A stretch of DNA of 64,000 nucleotides from Prionace glauca. Lineage: Eukaryota > Chordata > Chondrichthyes > Carcharhiniformes > Carcharhinidae. A program made the position numbers and the translations under genes. The notes below the pieces were generated by a model. It was not told the origin of the DNA and did no database searches. It saw only the letters and a program-made list of their open reading frames with translations. Below, in pieces: positions 45,000 through 56,302 of this stretch. The stretch covers positions 35,225,609 through 35,289,608 of the forward strand of contig CM075760.1 of assembly GCA_037974335.1 (NCBI GenBank). Direction: 5' to 3'. How positions within the stretch are numbered: position 1 is the first letter of the stretch; the number at the start of each line of letters is the position of its first letter.

Positions 45000-45690
45000 G
45001 CTTTTGACCAACGAGATATTTGAACAGGTGACTGAAAGGATGGCCAATACAGGGACAGTTTTATGGATTGACTTAGACGAGGAAAGTGAAATAAGGAGAG
45101 TTAGGGAGGGAATTACAAAGCTTAGGCATAAGCAGATGAAGACATCCGAAAGTGAAAAATAATTTCGAAGGTAACAATACAAATTACAGAATATACATAT
45201 ATATATATATTCAAACATAACTTAACTGTCAACACTCGTTCTGCGACGATTTCGTTTTATTTCTCTCTGAAACAGATGAGTAATTAATGAGTGGATAGAT
45301 ATTTAACCTGTGGGAGGCCATCTGGCGATATCGCGAGTACAGAATTCTGTCTCACACTGTCAGTGAATCTGTTGGATGCTTTAAATAAGACAGGTCAATC
45401 TTTATCTCTGAAGTCTATGTCAAATTGACACAGTGCAGTGCAATATTCAACTAATAAAATGTATCACAACGGTGGTTGCTTGAAGATATTGTAATGAGCA
45501 CTGTACGATTATTCAGATATTGACCTGTCCCCGAATACCAGTGAATCACTGAGAAATTGTTCAAACTGAATATTACTCACACAATAACAGAGCAATTAGA
45601 TATTTCTGGCAGCTACTTATCGAAATTAGTAAAACTGAAACTTACTGCTCCAATCAAGAATGATTAGTGTCAGACAGGCACACCCATATT
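45000..45690. other. No feature recognised
   Basis: Mirror of 10,701-11,370. Contains a short (TA)n near 45,197-45,211. No gene seen. Confidence 0.5.
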
Positions 45691-46690
45691 ATATCGGAAT
45701 TGATAATATCTCGGCAGGCAACATATTCATGGTCGTATGTTAGATTAACAGAGACAGATGTTGGTGTCATTCAAAGAGACAAATCCCGTGTAATACAAAA
45801 AAGAGATGAGATCTGATGAAATATGAACAGATCCGTGGTCTCCTGTCGTATTAATTGAGAGGACCTAATGCAGCATAAATAGAGAGATGGCCGAGGGTGG
45901 CATAACGAGAGGAAGAACCGAATGTAGTGTAAAAACAGACAAGGCCTACTGTCATATAATTAAAGACTGGCTCTGGTACAACGCAAATAGGAGTAATGAA
46001 TAAAGTGGCATTTTATGTAAGGTAAACAAATATAAGATCCGTTGCAATAATGAATCATTTGAGTCACATTCAGTACATAAAGAGACATGTCCTAGGGCAT
46101 TGTAATCAATCTTCTGTATACTGGCCCTCTTGTCAATGGGTAACAGTTTGTTTCTAATGAGTAAAACATTCTCATTCATCACTTTGAGCGTCTGTACTAA
46201 ATCTCCCATAAACTGCTCAGTTCTAAGGGAACAAACCACGTGTTCACCTGTTCTGATAGTGCAGCTTGTACATGATTAACGTCAAGCCCGATATGACCTT
46301 CTCTACCTCACCTATTCCCCCTTGTCATTTCATGAATTGATGGAACTTTGACATGGATTCCCATGAATCATTCTCATTCTGTCAGAATAAGATTCAAGGC
46401 CAGGAGAAGACTTGCTTCTGACAGTTAAATGTCAGGCAACATACACATGGTCATATGTTGAATTAACAGAGATGTATGTAAATATACAAATCCTGTGTAA
46501 TATAAACAGAGATGGGATCAGATGTAATAGGATCAGATCCGTGATCTACTCTAGTACTAATAGAGAGGAACTAATGTAGCATAAATAGAGAGATGGCTCA
46601 GTGTACACAACGGGAGAAATAACCGAATGTAGCATAAATTCATCTGTAATGTATTCGTTTTATAAATGTATAATGTAATATTGGACATAG
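45690..46690 (-). repeat. Degenerate short tandem repeat, right arm
   Basis: Mirror of 9,680-10,700 with cores such as TGTAATATAAACAGAGATGG. Includes the LINE C-terminal scrap at 46,105-46,245 (minus). Confidence 0.55.
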
Positions 46691-46879
46691 ATCTCAGACT
46701 TTAGGCGCACTGAGTTAAATGTCTTCATGCCAAAACACATCTGTGATCAGTTAAGAATGGAAACAACATTATTTCTTAGTCAAATTGTAACGTATTCAAT
46801 TCCCACAAGATACCTCGCGATCCAACCTGTGACCCAGTACTGAATGTTCAATTATTCCATTAATAAATGTGATGATATT

Positions 46880-47095
46880 TCAGTCTCGGGGTAGTGTAGT
46901 AATATCATTATTAAGCTAGTATTCCAGAAGCTTGGGACAGGAGTTCCAGTTCCACCCTGGCAGCTGGAGAATTTCAACTCAGTTACTTGATAAAGACATC
47001 CTGTGTATTTAAAGGTTTGAAGTTTATTTCTTCGACACAAATGGGTTTACATTCACACTGTAATGAAGTTACTGTGAAAATCATATATGGTTAAA
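46880..47095. mobile_element. SINE scraps, right arm
   Basis: Mirror of 9,285-9,500. Confidence 0.5.
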
Positions 47096-47099
47096 GCTC

Positions 47100-48125
47100 A
47101 TCTTTTTCTCGGATGTCTTTCAGGGGAGGAAATATTACTTCTTAGTTAAAAGCTACATAAAATTACCAGAAGAAGGAACAAGCCTGAGGTTTCAGAGATT
47201 TTTAAAATTCAACAAAAAAATCCAAATAATCGACGAGGGAAATAGAGAATGGGAGTAAAATTGCAGGGAACATAAAAATTAATTAGAAGCGTTTATATCA
47301 ATATCTGAAGACAGAAGAATTGGTTAAGATAAATGTAAATCCCTTAGAGCCCGAATCCAGGGAAATTATAATGGGGAATAAAGAAATATTGAATGAATAG
47401 AACACTAAGTTTGACATTACCTTCACACAAGTATCATCCCAGAAATGTTCGGGAACCAAGGGGGTAGTTGTAAGACGGTATTGAGGGAAACCAGTATTCG
47501 TAAAATCATTCTGGGGAAAATAATAGGGTGAAATTCTGGTTGGTCACTGGGGCCTGGTAATCCCAGAATATGGAAGGAAATGACCCAGGAAATGTTGGAT
47601 ACATTGCTGCCCATCTTCTAAAATTGAATACAGGCCGAAACAGTTCCTACAGGTTAGAGGGTGACAAATGTAACCCCGATATATACAGAGAAAGGGAGAA
47701 TAAAACTTATAAATTACAGACTGACTTCAGCATCAGTTAGAGATTGTTATCAAATCCATGATAGGAAAATATTTGGAAAGCATGGACGGAGTTTGATGAA
47801 ACCAGTATGGGCTTAAGAAAGACATGTTTATCTTAACAAACCTACTTGCATTTTTTAAGGGTGTAAATAATAGGTGGGGATGGGGGAAGTGGGGGTTCTT
47901 TCGGTTAGGGAGGGGGAGGGATGCAACCAGTTTACGTGGTGTATTTGCACCAGAAGATATTTCAGAAGGCTCTTCATAAAATATTGGTAGGCCCAATGAA
48001 AGCACTTGAGATGGGGAGTGATATGTTGGCCTCGGTATAGAATTCATTGACAGATAAGAAACAGAGAGTGGAAATAAATGGGTCTTCTTCCGAGTGACGG
48101 TCAGCTAACAGTGGGGTACCGCAGG
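47100..48125 (+). mobile_element. Ancient LINE RT relic, right arm
   Basis: Mirror of 8,235-9,270. The A-rich and G-rich strand reads GGGGCCTGGTAATCCCAGAA and ATGACCCAGGAAATGTTGGA, coding-sense for the worn LINE. Confidence 0.6.
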
Positions 48126-48127
48126 GC

Positions 48128-48392
48128 CCCAAATGTTAAATGTGTTCATTCGTCACAAATAAATTTATGTTAACACTGCAATGAAGTTACTGTGAAAATT
48201 CCCGTGTCGCCACATTCCAGCATCTGTTCGGGTTACACTGAGGGAGAATTTAGCACGGCCCAATGCACCCTAACCAGGGCGTCTTTTGGACTATGGGAGG
48301 AAAGCGGAACACCCGGAAGAAACCCATATAGACACGGGGAGAAAGTGCAGACTCTGTACAGACAGTGACCCATGCCAGGAATCTCTCTTCCT
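48128..48392 (-). mobile_element. SINE without its head, right arm
   Basis: Mirror of 7,988-8,225. Confidence 0.8.
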
Positions 48393-49440
48393 TGAAGAAG
48401 GTCATTGTCTGACACTGTGTGGCGTGAATGTTACTCTCCCCTCCTCAACCAAAGCCTGAATGTGTTCTAAGTCTTGCTGCATATGGACACGGACTGCTCC
48501 AGTATCTGAGGAGTCGCTAATGTGCTGAACAGTGTGCAATCATTAGTGAACATCCCACTTCTGACCTTCTAATGAAGGGTGAAGATTAGGCCACACTATC
48601 CTGAGGAGTTCCTGCAGCAATACCCTGGGACTGAGCTGATTGGCTTTCAACAACCTCAACCACTTACTCTGTACTCGGTGTAACTGAAGCCAGTGGAATG
48701 TTTACCCCCGGATCCCCATTGACTGCAGATTGGCTCAGGGTTCTTGATGCCATCATCGGTCAAGTGTTGTGTTGATGTGGAGGGTGGGCACTCTCACCTC
48801 ATTAAAACAGCTATTTCCACTATATTTGGACTAAGTTTAAATTACTTCTGGAACCGAGTGCTCCTAGTGGAACCCAGACTGAGCTTCATTGAGTAGATTA
48901 TTATTATTATTATTACTGATCTGTTGATCCTCGATACTTTCTACTATTTTGATCGAGTGAGATCGCATTGGGCGATAATTGGCCGGGATATATTTGTCCT
49001 TCCTTTTGCGATAGAGCATGCCTGCTAATTTTCCACACTGTTGGGCATGTGATAGTGATGTAGCTATACTTTAATAGATTGGCCGGGGCGCAGCTCGCTC
49101 CAGAGCACAAATCATCATTATTATTGCTCAAATATTGTCAGGACCAATAATCCTGGCAGTGTCCAACCTCTTCAGCACAGGGTTAGGCCACAGATCAATC
49201 ATGATCATATTGCATGGTGGAGCGGGCTCCCGGGCTCGAATGGCCTACTCCTGTTCCAATCTTATCCTGTGAAAGGCATTGAGCTGCTTGGAAACTGGCA
49301 TCTGTGATGCTGGGGACCTCAGGAGGAGGCCGAGATGGAAAATCCTCTCGGCACTTCTGGCGGAAGATTGTAGCAATTGTTTCAGTTTTGTTCTTCTCCA
49401 TTTGCTGAGCTCTCACATCATTAAGAATTGAGGTTTTATT
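48390..49440 (-). mobile_element. Degenerate LINE of the 'FDRVWHQG' type, right arm
   Basis: Mirror of 6,940-7,987, with the (TTA)n tract at 48,897-48,916 and the same embedded CR1-type tail (near 49,200-49,290). Confidence 0.75.
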
Positions 49441-49459
49441 TGAGGCTCCTGCTGCGGTT

Positions 49460-49802
49460 CATAGAACATAGAACATAGAACATAGAACATTACAGCACAA
49501 ACAGGCCCTTCGGCCTTCGAGTTGCGCCGATCGCATCAACCCCACCAATCTATAGACCTATCTATAACCCCCAATCCCATTAAACCCCATATACTCATCC
49601 AGAAGTCTTTTAAAAGACCCCAGCGAGTTCGCCTCCACCACCGACGACGGCAGCCGATTCCAATCACTCACTACCCTCTGAGTGAAAAACTTACCCCTAA
49701 CATCACCTCTGTACTTCCCTCCCCGCACCTTAAATCTATGTCCTCTCGTAGCGACCATTTCAACCCGGGGAAATAGCCTCTGAGAGTCCACCCTATCTAT
49801 TC
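49460..49802 (-). mobile_element. CR1-type LINE 3' end, right arm only
   Basis: Minus frame 49,791-49,558 reads DSQRLFPRVEMVATRGHRFK, GKFFTQRVVSDWNRLPSSVV, a CR1 C-terminus, ending in four TTCTATG-type tail units. The left arm at about 6,885-6,895 lacks it (TTAAAGAAATTAACCGCAGC), so it inserted after the duplication. A target duplication is not clear. Confidence 0.9.
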
Positions 49803-50240
49803 ATTGCTTTAATGTCCACCACCATTCAGAACTGTATGTGGTAGAACTCCAAAGTTAGATCCGACCTGGAAAAATTCAGATCAAGGTGATTGTGTGATGT
49901 ATACATTGACATGTACTGGTGCAATACCAGTTTAAACAGCGTGCTATATGTTATAATATATTATAATCATGGACGGGGTCCATTCTAACATATATACATA
50001 TGGAGGCCAATTCAAAATGAACAGATGCAGTGTCCAGTGTATTGCGGCAGTTCATGCTTCATGTTATGTAACCCAACAAGATTTATTTCCATCTGCTGGC
50101 AAAACATTGTAATTACAGTTAGTGTGAAAATATCATTGTCAGGTATGATCGATGGTATCAATGTAACAAGAATTCACATCCATTAATGTCATATCACATC
50201 CCCTTCTGCAAGGTGCCAAAATTTATGGTGCAATGAATTG
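49803..50240. other. No feature recognised
   Basis: Mirror of 6,441-6,880. Confidence 0.5.
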
Positions 50241-51012
50241 TACCTGTCCGTTGCTGAATTATGCAGATGAAGTGGTGTACGGCAGGAATCTGTCTGGGGC
50301 CTCAATTATTTACAATATTCATTAAGGGCTTAGATAATGGGACAAAAAGTCAAATATCCAAATGATCGATCAAGATATAATTTTTAGAAGGGACAACGCT
50401 AAATTTAGTGGATGCCAAACAGGATTTGGGGTTCGGCACATAGTTTCTTAAAATGTCACGACCTGCTGCAAAAAATAATCATTAAGACCAATGGAATGCC
50501 TCCCTTCATATACAAAGGACTGGGGGATACGGAGGCAGATGTTGTGCTCCAATTGTGCACAATCCTTGTTCCACCCCACTTAGAGCACTGTGAGCAAGTA
50601 TGGGCAACATATTTTTGGAAAAATGTTGACTCTGGACCGAGTTCAACGCAAGTTGCGAGGAGAGATCAGACGAATTTAGACATTTTTCTCTCGAATTCGG
50701 AAGGTTGAGGGCTGTTCTGATAGAAACCTATGAAATACCTACAGGGAAGGATTGTTTCCATTAGTTGAAGGTTCGAGGTTAAAAGGCCATAGTTGAAAAA
50801 AATAGGGAAAAGCCTTTCAGGAGAGTTGATAGAAAACATTAGTACATGCCGAGAAAGGTGAATGATTGGAACTCTCTTCGGCAATTGCCGGTGGGAGCTG
50901 GTACAATTGTTACATATAAGTCTGAGGTCTTCTTTAATTGAACAGGTGTATCAAGAGATATGGACTTAGCGAAGCCAAAATGGATTCAGCCACAGATCAG
51001 CCATGATCTTAT
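50240..51012 (+). mobile_element. Ancient CR1-like LINE C-terminal relic, right arm
   Basis: Mirror of 5,640-6,440: NGMPPFIYKGLGDTEADVVL, LEHCEQVWATYFWKNVDS. It is split near its 3' end by the SINE at 51,018-51,365. Confidence 0.75.
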
Positions 51013-51017
51013 TAAAT

Positions 51018-51365
51018 AAGATCATGGCGGCACGGTAGCACAGTGGTTAGCACTGCTGCTTCACAGCTCCAGGGTCCTGGGTTCGATTCCCGGCTCGGGT
51101 CACTGCCTGTGTGGAGTTTGCACATTCTCCTCGTGTCTGCGTGGGTTTTCTCCTGGTGCTCCGGTTTCTTCCCACAGTCCAAAGATGTGCAGATTAGGTT
51201 CATTGGCTATGCTAAAATTGCCCCTTAGTGTCCTGGGATGTGTAGGTTAGAGGGATTAGCAGGTAAATGTGTAGGGATATGGGGATAGGGTCTGGGTGGG
51301 ATTGTGTTCGGTGCAGACTCGATGGGCCGAAGGGCCTGTTTCTGCACTGTAGGGTTCTATGTTTG
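51018..51365 (+). mobile_element. tRNA-derived SINE, right arm only
   Basis: Near-identical family member to 159-520 (GGCACGGTAGCACAGTGGTT, GGTTCGATTCCCGGCTCGGG, tail GGGTTCTATG). TAAAT at 51,013-51,017 and 51,366-51,370 is the target duplication. The left arm near 5,690 is uninterrupted. Confidence 0.92.
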
Positions 51366-51370
51366 TAAAT

Positions 51371-51842
51371 GGTGGGGCCAGTTCGAGGACCTGAGTGGCC
51401 TACGCCTGTGGTTATGTTCAGATGTTGCCAGGGCAGTATCAGACGAAAATGGCTCAATCCATGGGAATGTATTTTTGTTGATTTTGGTTAAAAGGAGGGA
51501 TGTTGCCCAGGGAGCTATTGGAGACCACAGGACCTTTAATGTCCACCTCAGCAAACTTGGCGTTAGGGAAAATGTTCCTCATTCCATTTGAAATTTAGTT
51601 GGGTCTCTGAAGGCTCCCAGGAAGCCAAGATGTCGTTTTAAGTTAAAAGAAAACGTGTGTCTGTGTGTGTGTGTGTGTGAAAGGGAAACAATTTGTGAGG
51701 AAGAATGGGAACGACAGAATATGTGTGTGTGCGTCTTTGTGTGTTGTCTGATAAATTTCATATAATTTACAAATCAACATCACAATTAAAACCGGCATCC
51801 TTCCATTTCCAATAGAAAAGTTAGAATCACAGTAAACACATG
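51371..51842. other. No gene seen
   Basis: Mirror of 5,219-5,640, with a short (GT)n near 51,657-51,679. Confidence 0.5.
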
Positions 51843-53026
51843 TCCACGGTCGGCAAGTGGGAGGCTTTCAAGGGAAAACTGAAAAGGTTGCAGGAAAGAC
51901 ATGTCCCGGTTAAGAGGAAGGATAGGAAAGGTAGGATTAGAGAGCTGTGGATTGCAGGGGATATTGAGGACTTGGTCAGGAAGAAGAGGGAGGCATATGT
52001 TAGGTCTAAGCAACTGGGAACGGGAAGAGCACTGGAGGAATATAGAGAGAGCAGGAGGCAGCTCAAAAGGGGAGTTAGAAGGGCGAAAAGGGGGCATAAA
52101 ATGGCTTTGGCGGATAGGATTAAGGGAAATCCAAAGGCATTTTACTCTTATATCAGGAACAACAGGGTGGTTAGAGGGAAAATCGGCCCTCTGAGGGACA
52201 AAGGAGGGGAACTGTGCATAGAGTCTGAAGGAATGGGGGAGATCCTGAATGAATACTTTGCGTCGGTATTCACGAAGGAGAGGGGCTTGGTGTCTTGTAC
52301 TGTCTTGGAGGGAGCTGTAGACCAGTTGAAGGAAATATCCATTACGAGAGAAGAAGTGCTAGGGTTTTTAGGCAGCATAAAAACTGATAAAACTCCGGGG
52401 CCTGATGGCAATTATCCCAGGCTGCTTAGGGAGATGAGAGATGAAATTGCTAGGCCTCTGACGCAAATCTTTGTCTCTTCTTTGGACACAGGTGAGGTCC
52501 CAGAGGACTGGAGGGTAGATAATGTGGTACCGTTGTTTAAAAAGGGCAGTCGGGATAACCCTGGTAATTATAGGCAGTGGTAGGAAAGTTGTTGGAATAA
52601 ATTCTTAGGGATAGGATGTATCAGCATGTGGAGGGTTGCGATCTGATTAGGGATACGCAGCATGGCTTTGTTAAGGGGAGGTCTTACCTTACGAGTCTGG
52701 TAGAATGTTTTGAGGAGGTGACAAAAACGGTTGACGAAGGACAAGCCGTTGATGTCGTCTATATGGATTTCAGTAAGGCGTTTGACAAAGTCCCTCATGG
52801 TGGGTTGGTTGAAAAGGTTAAGGCTCATGGGATACAGGGAAAAGTATCTAGATGGATTGAAAACTGGCTAGTTAACAGGAGACAGAGAGTAGTAGTGGAT
52901 GGGTCCTTTTCTAGCTGGAGGTCTGTCACCAGTAGTGTGCCACAGGGCTCAGTAGTGGGACCTCTTCTATTCGTAATATATATAAATGTCTTGGAACAGG
53001 GCGTACATGGTGTGATCAGCAAATTT
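51843..53026 (+). mobile_element. CR1-A LINE, right arm, linker and RT domain
   Basis: Frames 51,840-52,583 and 52,616-53,035 encode KTDKTPGPDGNYPRLL, WRVDNVVPLFKKGSRDNPGN, TQHGFVKGRSYLTSLVE, VVYMDFSKAFDKVPHGG and VPQGSVVGPLLFVIY. A 17-base loss near 52,575 relative to the left arm breaks the frame. It is cut at 53,026 by the next element and resumes at 54,306. Confidence 0.92.
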
Positions 53027-54305
53027 CGTGTCTGACAAATTTACTGGAGTTCTATGAGGATGTGTCTAGGGCAGTGGATGGAGGAGAGCCGGTGGATGTG
53101 GTCTTTCTGGATTTTCAGAAGGCGTTTGACAAGGTACCTCACAAGAGGTTATTGCAGAAGGTCAGGGGACATGGAGTTGGGGGTAGGGTGTTAGCGTGGA
53201 TAGAGGATTGGTTGTCAAATAGGAGGCAGAGAGTGGGGGTCAATGGATGCTATTCGGATTGGCGGTTGGTGACTAGTGGGGTGCCCCAGGGGTCGGTGCT
53301 GGGGCCTCAGCTATTTACCATTTATATAGATGATCTGGAGGAGGGAACCGAGTGCAGGGTGTCGAAATTTGCTGATGACACCAAGATTGGGGGAAAGGCA
53401 AATTGTGCGGAGGGTGTGGAGAGTCTGCAGAAGGATCTAGATAGGCTGGGCGAATGGGCCAGGAAATGGCAAATGGAATTTAATGTTGGCAAGTGTGAGG
53501 TGGTCCACTTTGGTAGGAGGAATGGTAGGAAGGACAATTACTTACGGGGCGAAAAACTGCAGCAGGCGACGGTGCAGAGGGACCTCGGGGTCCTTGTGCA
53601 TGAGTCGCAAAAACCCAGCTTGCAGGTGCAGCAGGTGGTCAGGAAGGCGAATGGGATGCTGGCCTTCATAGCGAAGGGGATTGAATATAAAAGTAGGGAG
53701 GTCTTGCTGCAGCTGTATAGGGCATTGGTGAGGCCGCAGCTGGAGTACTGTGTGCAGTTTTGGGCGCCGCACCTGTGCAAGGATGTTTTGGCCCTGGAGG
53801 GAGTGCAGAGGAGGTTTACTCGGCTGATACCGGAGTTGAGGGGATTGAGCTATGAGGAGAGGCTGAATAAACTAGGCTTGTACTCGTTAGAGTTTAGAAG
53901 AATGAGGGGAGATCTCATTGAGACGTATAAGATGATGAATGGGATGGATAGGATAGAGGTGGAGAGACTGTTCCCGCTCAAAAAAGACAGTAGGACTAGG
54001 GGGCACAGCCTCAAGATAAAGGGGGGGCGGTTTAGAACAGAGTTGAGGAGGAACTTCTTCACTCAAAGGGTGGTGAATCTCTGGAATTCTCTGCCCGTTG
54101 AAGTGGTGGAGGCTGCCTCGCTAAATATTTTTAAGAAACGGGTTGATGGGTTTTTGATAAGAGAAGGGATTAAGGGTTATGGGGAGAGGGCGGGAAGGTG
54201 GAGCTGAGTCACGACAGATCAGCCATGATCTTATTGAATGGCGGGGCAGGCTCGAAGGGCCAGATGGCCTACTCCTGCTCCTATTTCTTATGTTCTTATG
54301 TTCTT
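53027..54305 (+). mobile_element. Second-family CR1 LINE, right arm only, RT to 3' end, open frame
   Basis: A 381-codon open frame (53,062-54,207) runs from the RT palm to the ORF2 end: [94 protein letters not shown]. The endonuclease half and the first part of RT are absent, so it is 5'-truncated and cannot move on its own. The 3' end has GAATGGCGGGGCAGGCTCGA and a TTCTTATG tail. AAATTT at 53,021-53,026 and 54,306-54,311 is the target duplication. The open frame indicates recent insertion. Confidence 0.94.
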
Positions 54306-54649
54306 AAATTTGCAGATGACACAAAGATGGCAGGATTGGCGGGCAGTGAGCAGCAGTGTCTGGCAATACAGCAGGATATAGATAGGCTGGTATATTGGGC
54401 AGATAAATAGATGGAATTTAATCCTGATAAATGCGAGGTGATGCATTTTGGAAGGAATAATGTAGAGGGGAGTTACATGATAAAGGGTAGACCTATTAAG
54501 TGTATAGAAATGCAGAGGGACCTGGGAGTGCAAGTTCACAAGTCTTTGAAGGTGGCAACTCAGGCGAAGAAAGCTTAAGGTATGCTAGCCTTTATAGGAA
54601 GGGTTATAGAATATAAGAGTTGGCGTCCAATGCTACAGTTGTACAGAAC
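54306..54649 (+). mobile_element. CR1-A LINE, right arm, RT continuation
   Basis: Continues CR1-A from 53,026: KFADDTKMAGLAGSEQQCLA, then the block matching left-arm 2,940-2,590. A stop replaces the tryptophan of the 'DKWQMEFN' block. It is cut at 54,649 by LINE copy C. Confidence 0.85.
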
Positions 54650-55286
54650 TGGTGGTGGAGGCAGGCACGTTGGAGTTGTTTAAGGTTTACTTAGATAGAC
54701 ACATGAGCGAAACAGGGATGGACGGTTATAGTAGATGGTATTAAAAACGGTTAGAGCCTCGGGACGACACTGGAAATGTAGTATTACATGTTAATGTTTT
54801 GTCTCTTTTAATCCGCAGGTGTTGGTCCACTTGTTGTCAAACGAGGGACATGCACACGGTGGGTCGTGCGTGGGCTGCTCTTGGAGGTTTCGAGAGTGGC
54901 CTCGTACTTTGTGTTGATGTGTGTGCTTAAACCTGGACCAGCAGACGGGCACCACAACAGCTCAGTGACTATCACTTCTAGCTGTGCAGATACATGGATT
55001 TGGGCCAGTGTCTGTGGGAGTTTGCGCATTCTCCCTGAGGTTGCGTGGATTTCCTCCGGGCGCTCCGGTTTCCTCCCACACCCCAAAGATACGCTCTTAG
55101 GCTGATTGGTTTTACCAAATTGACCCTACACTATTCTCCCCTGAATCTGGCTACATTAGGGGTACCATTCGCATACACACGGGGCAGGGTAGGTGTAGGA
55201 AAATGCTTTGTTGAAATGGCGGCGCAGGCTCGTTGGGCCGAAGGGCCTGTTTCCCGTGCTGGGTTGTTCCTTGTTCTTCTTTGTTC
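54650..55286 (+). mobile_element. 5'-truncated LINE 3' end (copy C), right arm only
   Basis: Starts in the last ORF2 codons (TGGTGGAGGCAGGCACGTTG) and contains a whole 3' UTR of about 500 bp, with the SINE-like block TTTCCTCCGGGCGCTCCGGT and the end GGCTCGTTGGGCCGAAGGGC plus a TTGTTCTTCTTTG tail. CAGAAC at 54,644-54,649 and 55,287-55,292 flanks it. It looks like a tandem repeat of 55,662-56,302 but the target duplication shows a separate insertion. Confidence 0.85.
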
Positions 55287-56302
55287 CAGAACGTTGGTTA
55301 GACCGCATTTGGAGTACTGCGTCCAGTTCTGGTCACCTGACTACAGGAAGGACGTGGAAACCCTGGAGAGAGCGCAGAAGAGGTTTACCAGGATGCTGCC
55401 TGGTATGGAAGGACTGGGTTATGAGGAAAGATTTGGTAAACTGGGGCTGTTTTCCTTAGAAAGACGGAGATTGAGGGTGGATCTAATAGAGGTGTATAAA
55501 ACCAAGAAGGGTATAGATAGAGTAAACAGTGGCAGGCTTTTTCCTAGATTGGAGACAAATATCACGAGGGGACAATGACTTAAGGTGAGGGATTTGGATG
55601 CTAGAGGGAGGTTTTTCACACAGAGGGTCGTGGGGGTATGGAATGCACTGCCAAGTAGGATGGTGGAGGCAGGCACGCTGGACTTGTTTAAGGTTTACTT
55701 AGATAGACACATGAGCAAATTAGGGATGGAGGGTTATAGGAGATGGTTTTAATAAGGATCAGAGCCTCAGGACGTTCCTGGAAATCTAATGCTACACGTG
55801 TTGATATTTTTCTCTTTCACTCCACAAGTGTGTCGGTCCACTTTGTTGTCAAACGAGGGGCATGCACACTGTGGGTCGTGTGTGGGCTGCTCTTGGATGT
55901 TTCGAGAGTGGCCTAGTACTTTGCGTCGTTTGTGTATGCTTAAAACTGGACCAGCAGATGGGCACCACAACAGCTCAGTGACTATCACTGTTGGCTGTGC
56001 AGATACATGGATTTAGGCCAGTGTCTGTGGGAATTTGTGCCTTCTCCCTGTGGTTGCGTGAGTTTCCTCTGGGTGTTCCGGTTTCCTCCCACACCCCAAA
56101 GATGTGCTCTTCGGTTGATTGGTGTAATAAATTGTCCCTAAATTATTCTCCCCTTAATCTGGTTTCCAATGGGGGTACCATTAGCATAGACACGGGTCAA
56201 GGGTGGAGGAGGAAAAACGCATTGTTAAGATGGCAGTGTGAGCTCGTTGGGCCGAGGGGCCTGTTTCCTGTGCTGTGTTGTTCTTTGTTCTTTGTTTTTT
56301 CT
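55287..56302 (+). mobile_element. CR1-A LINE, right arm, C-terminus and complete 3' UTR
   Basis: ORF2 end (RTLVRPHLEYCVQFWSPDYR, RRFTRMLPGMEGLGYEER-like) then a 3' UTR of about 600 bp, ending in GGCCTGTTTCCTGTGCTGTG and a TTGTTCTTTG tail. The UTR carries the SINE-like block near 56,060-56,110. The left-arm partner is 521-693 and 1-158, beyond which the left arm leaves the window. Confidence 0.88.

Larger units (their letters stand above)
29638..55826 (-). repeat. Right arm of the giant inverted repeat
   Basis: Mirror partner of the left arm. It shares the receptor, tRNA loci, minisatellite and dead LINEs and SINEs in reversed order and orientation. Right-only material includes a SINE (51,018-51,365), a CR1 tail (49,460-49,802), a long CR1 piece (53,027-54,305), a LINE 3' end (54,650-55,286) and about 0.5 kb near the tRNA-Leu gene. 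The listed end is where the left partner leaves the window, so the arm may continue. Confidence 0.95.

Noticed and set aside
1-55826. Assembly artefact from folding one copy back on itself
   Set aside because: Arms differ by substitutions, private insertions, array lengths and a gene break, so they are distinct sequences; a mis-joined haplotype pair remains possible and is listed as a check.
54650-56302. Simple 1-kb tandem duplication of a LINE 3' end
   Set aside because: CAGAAC target duplications at 54,644 and 55,287, and the uninterrupted left partner, fit an independent insertion better.
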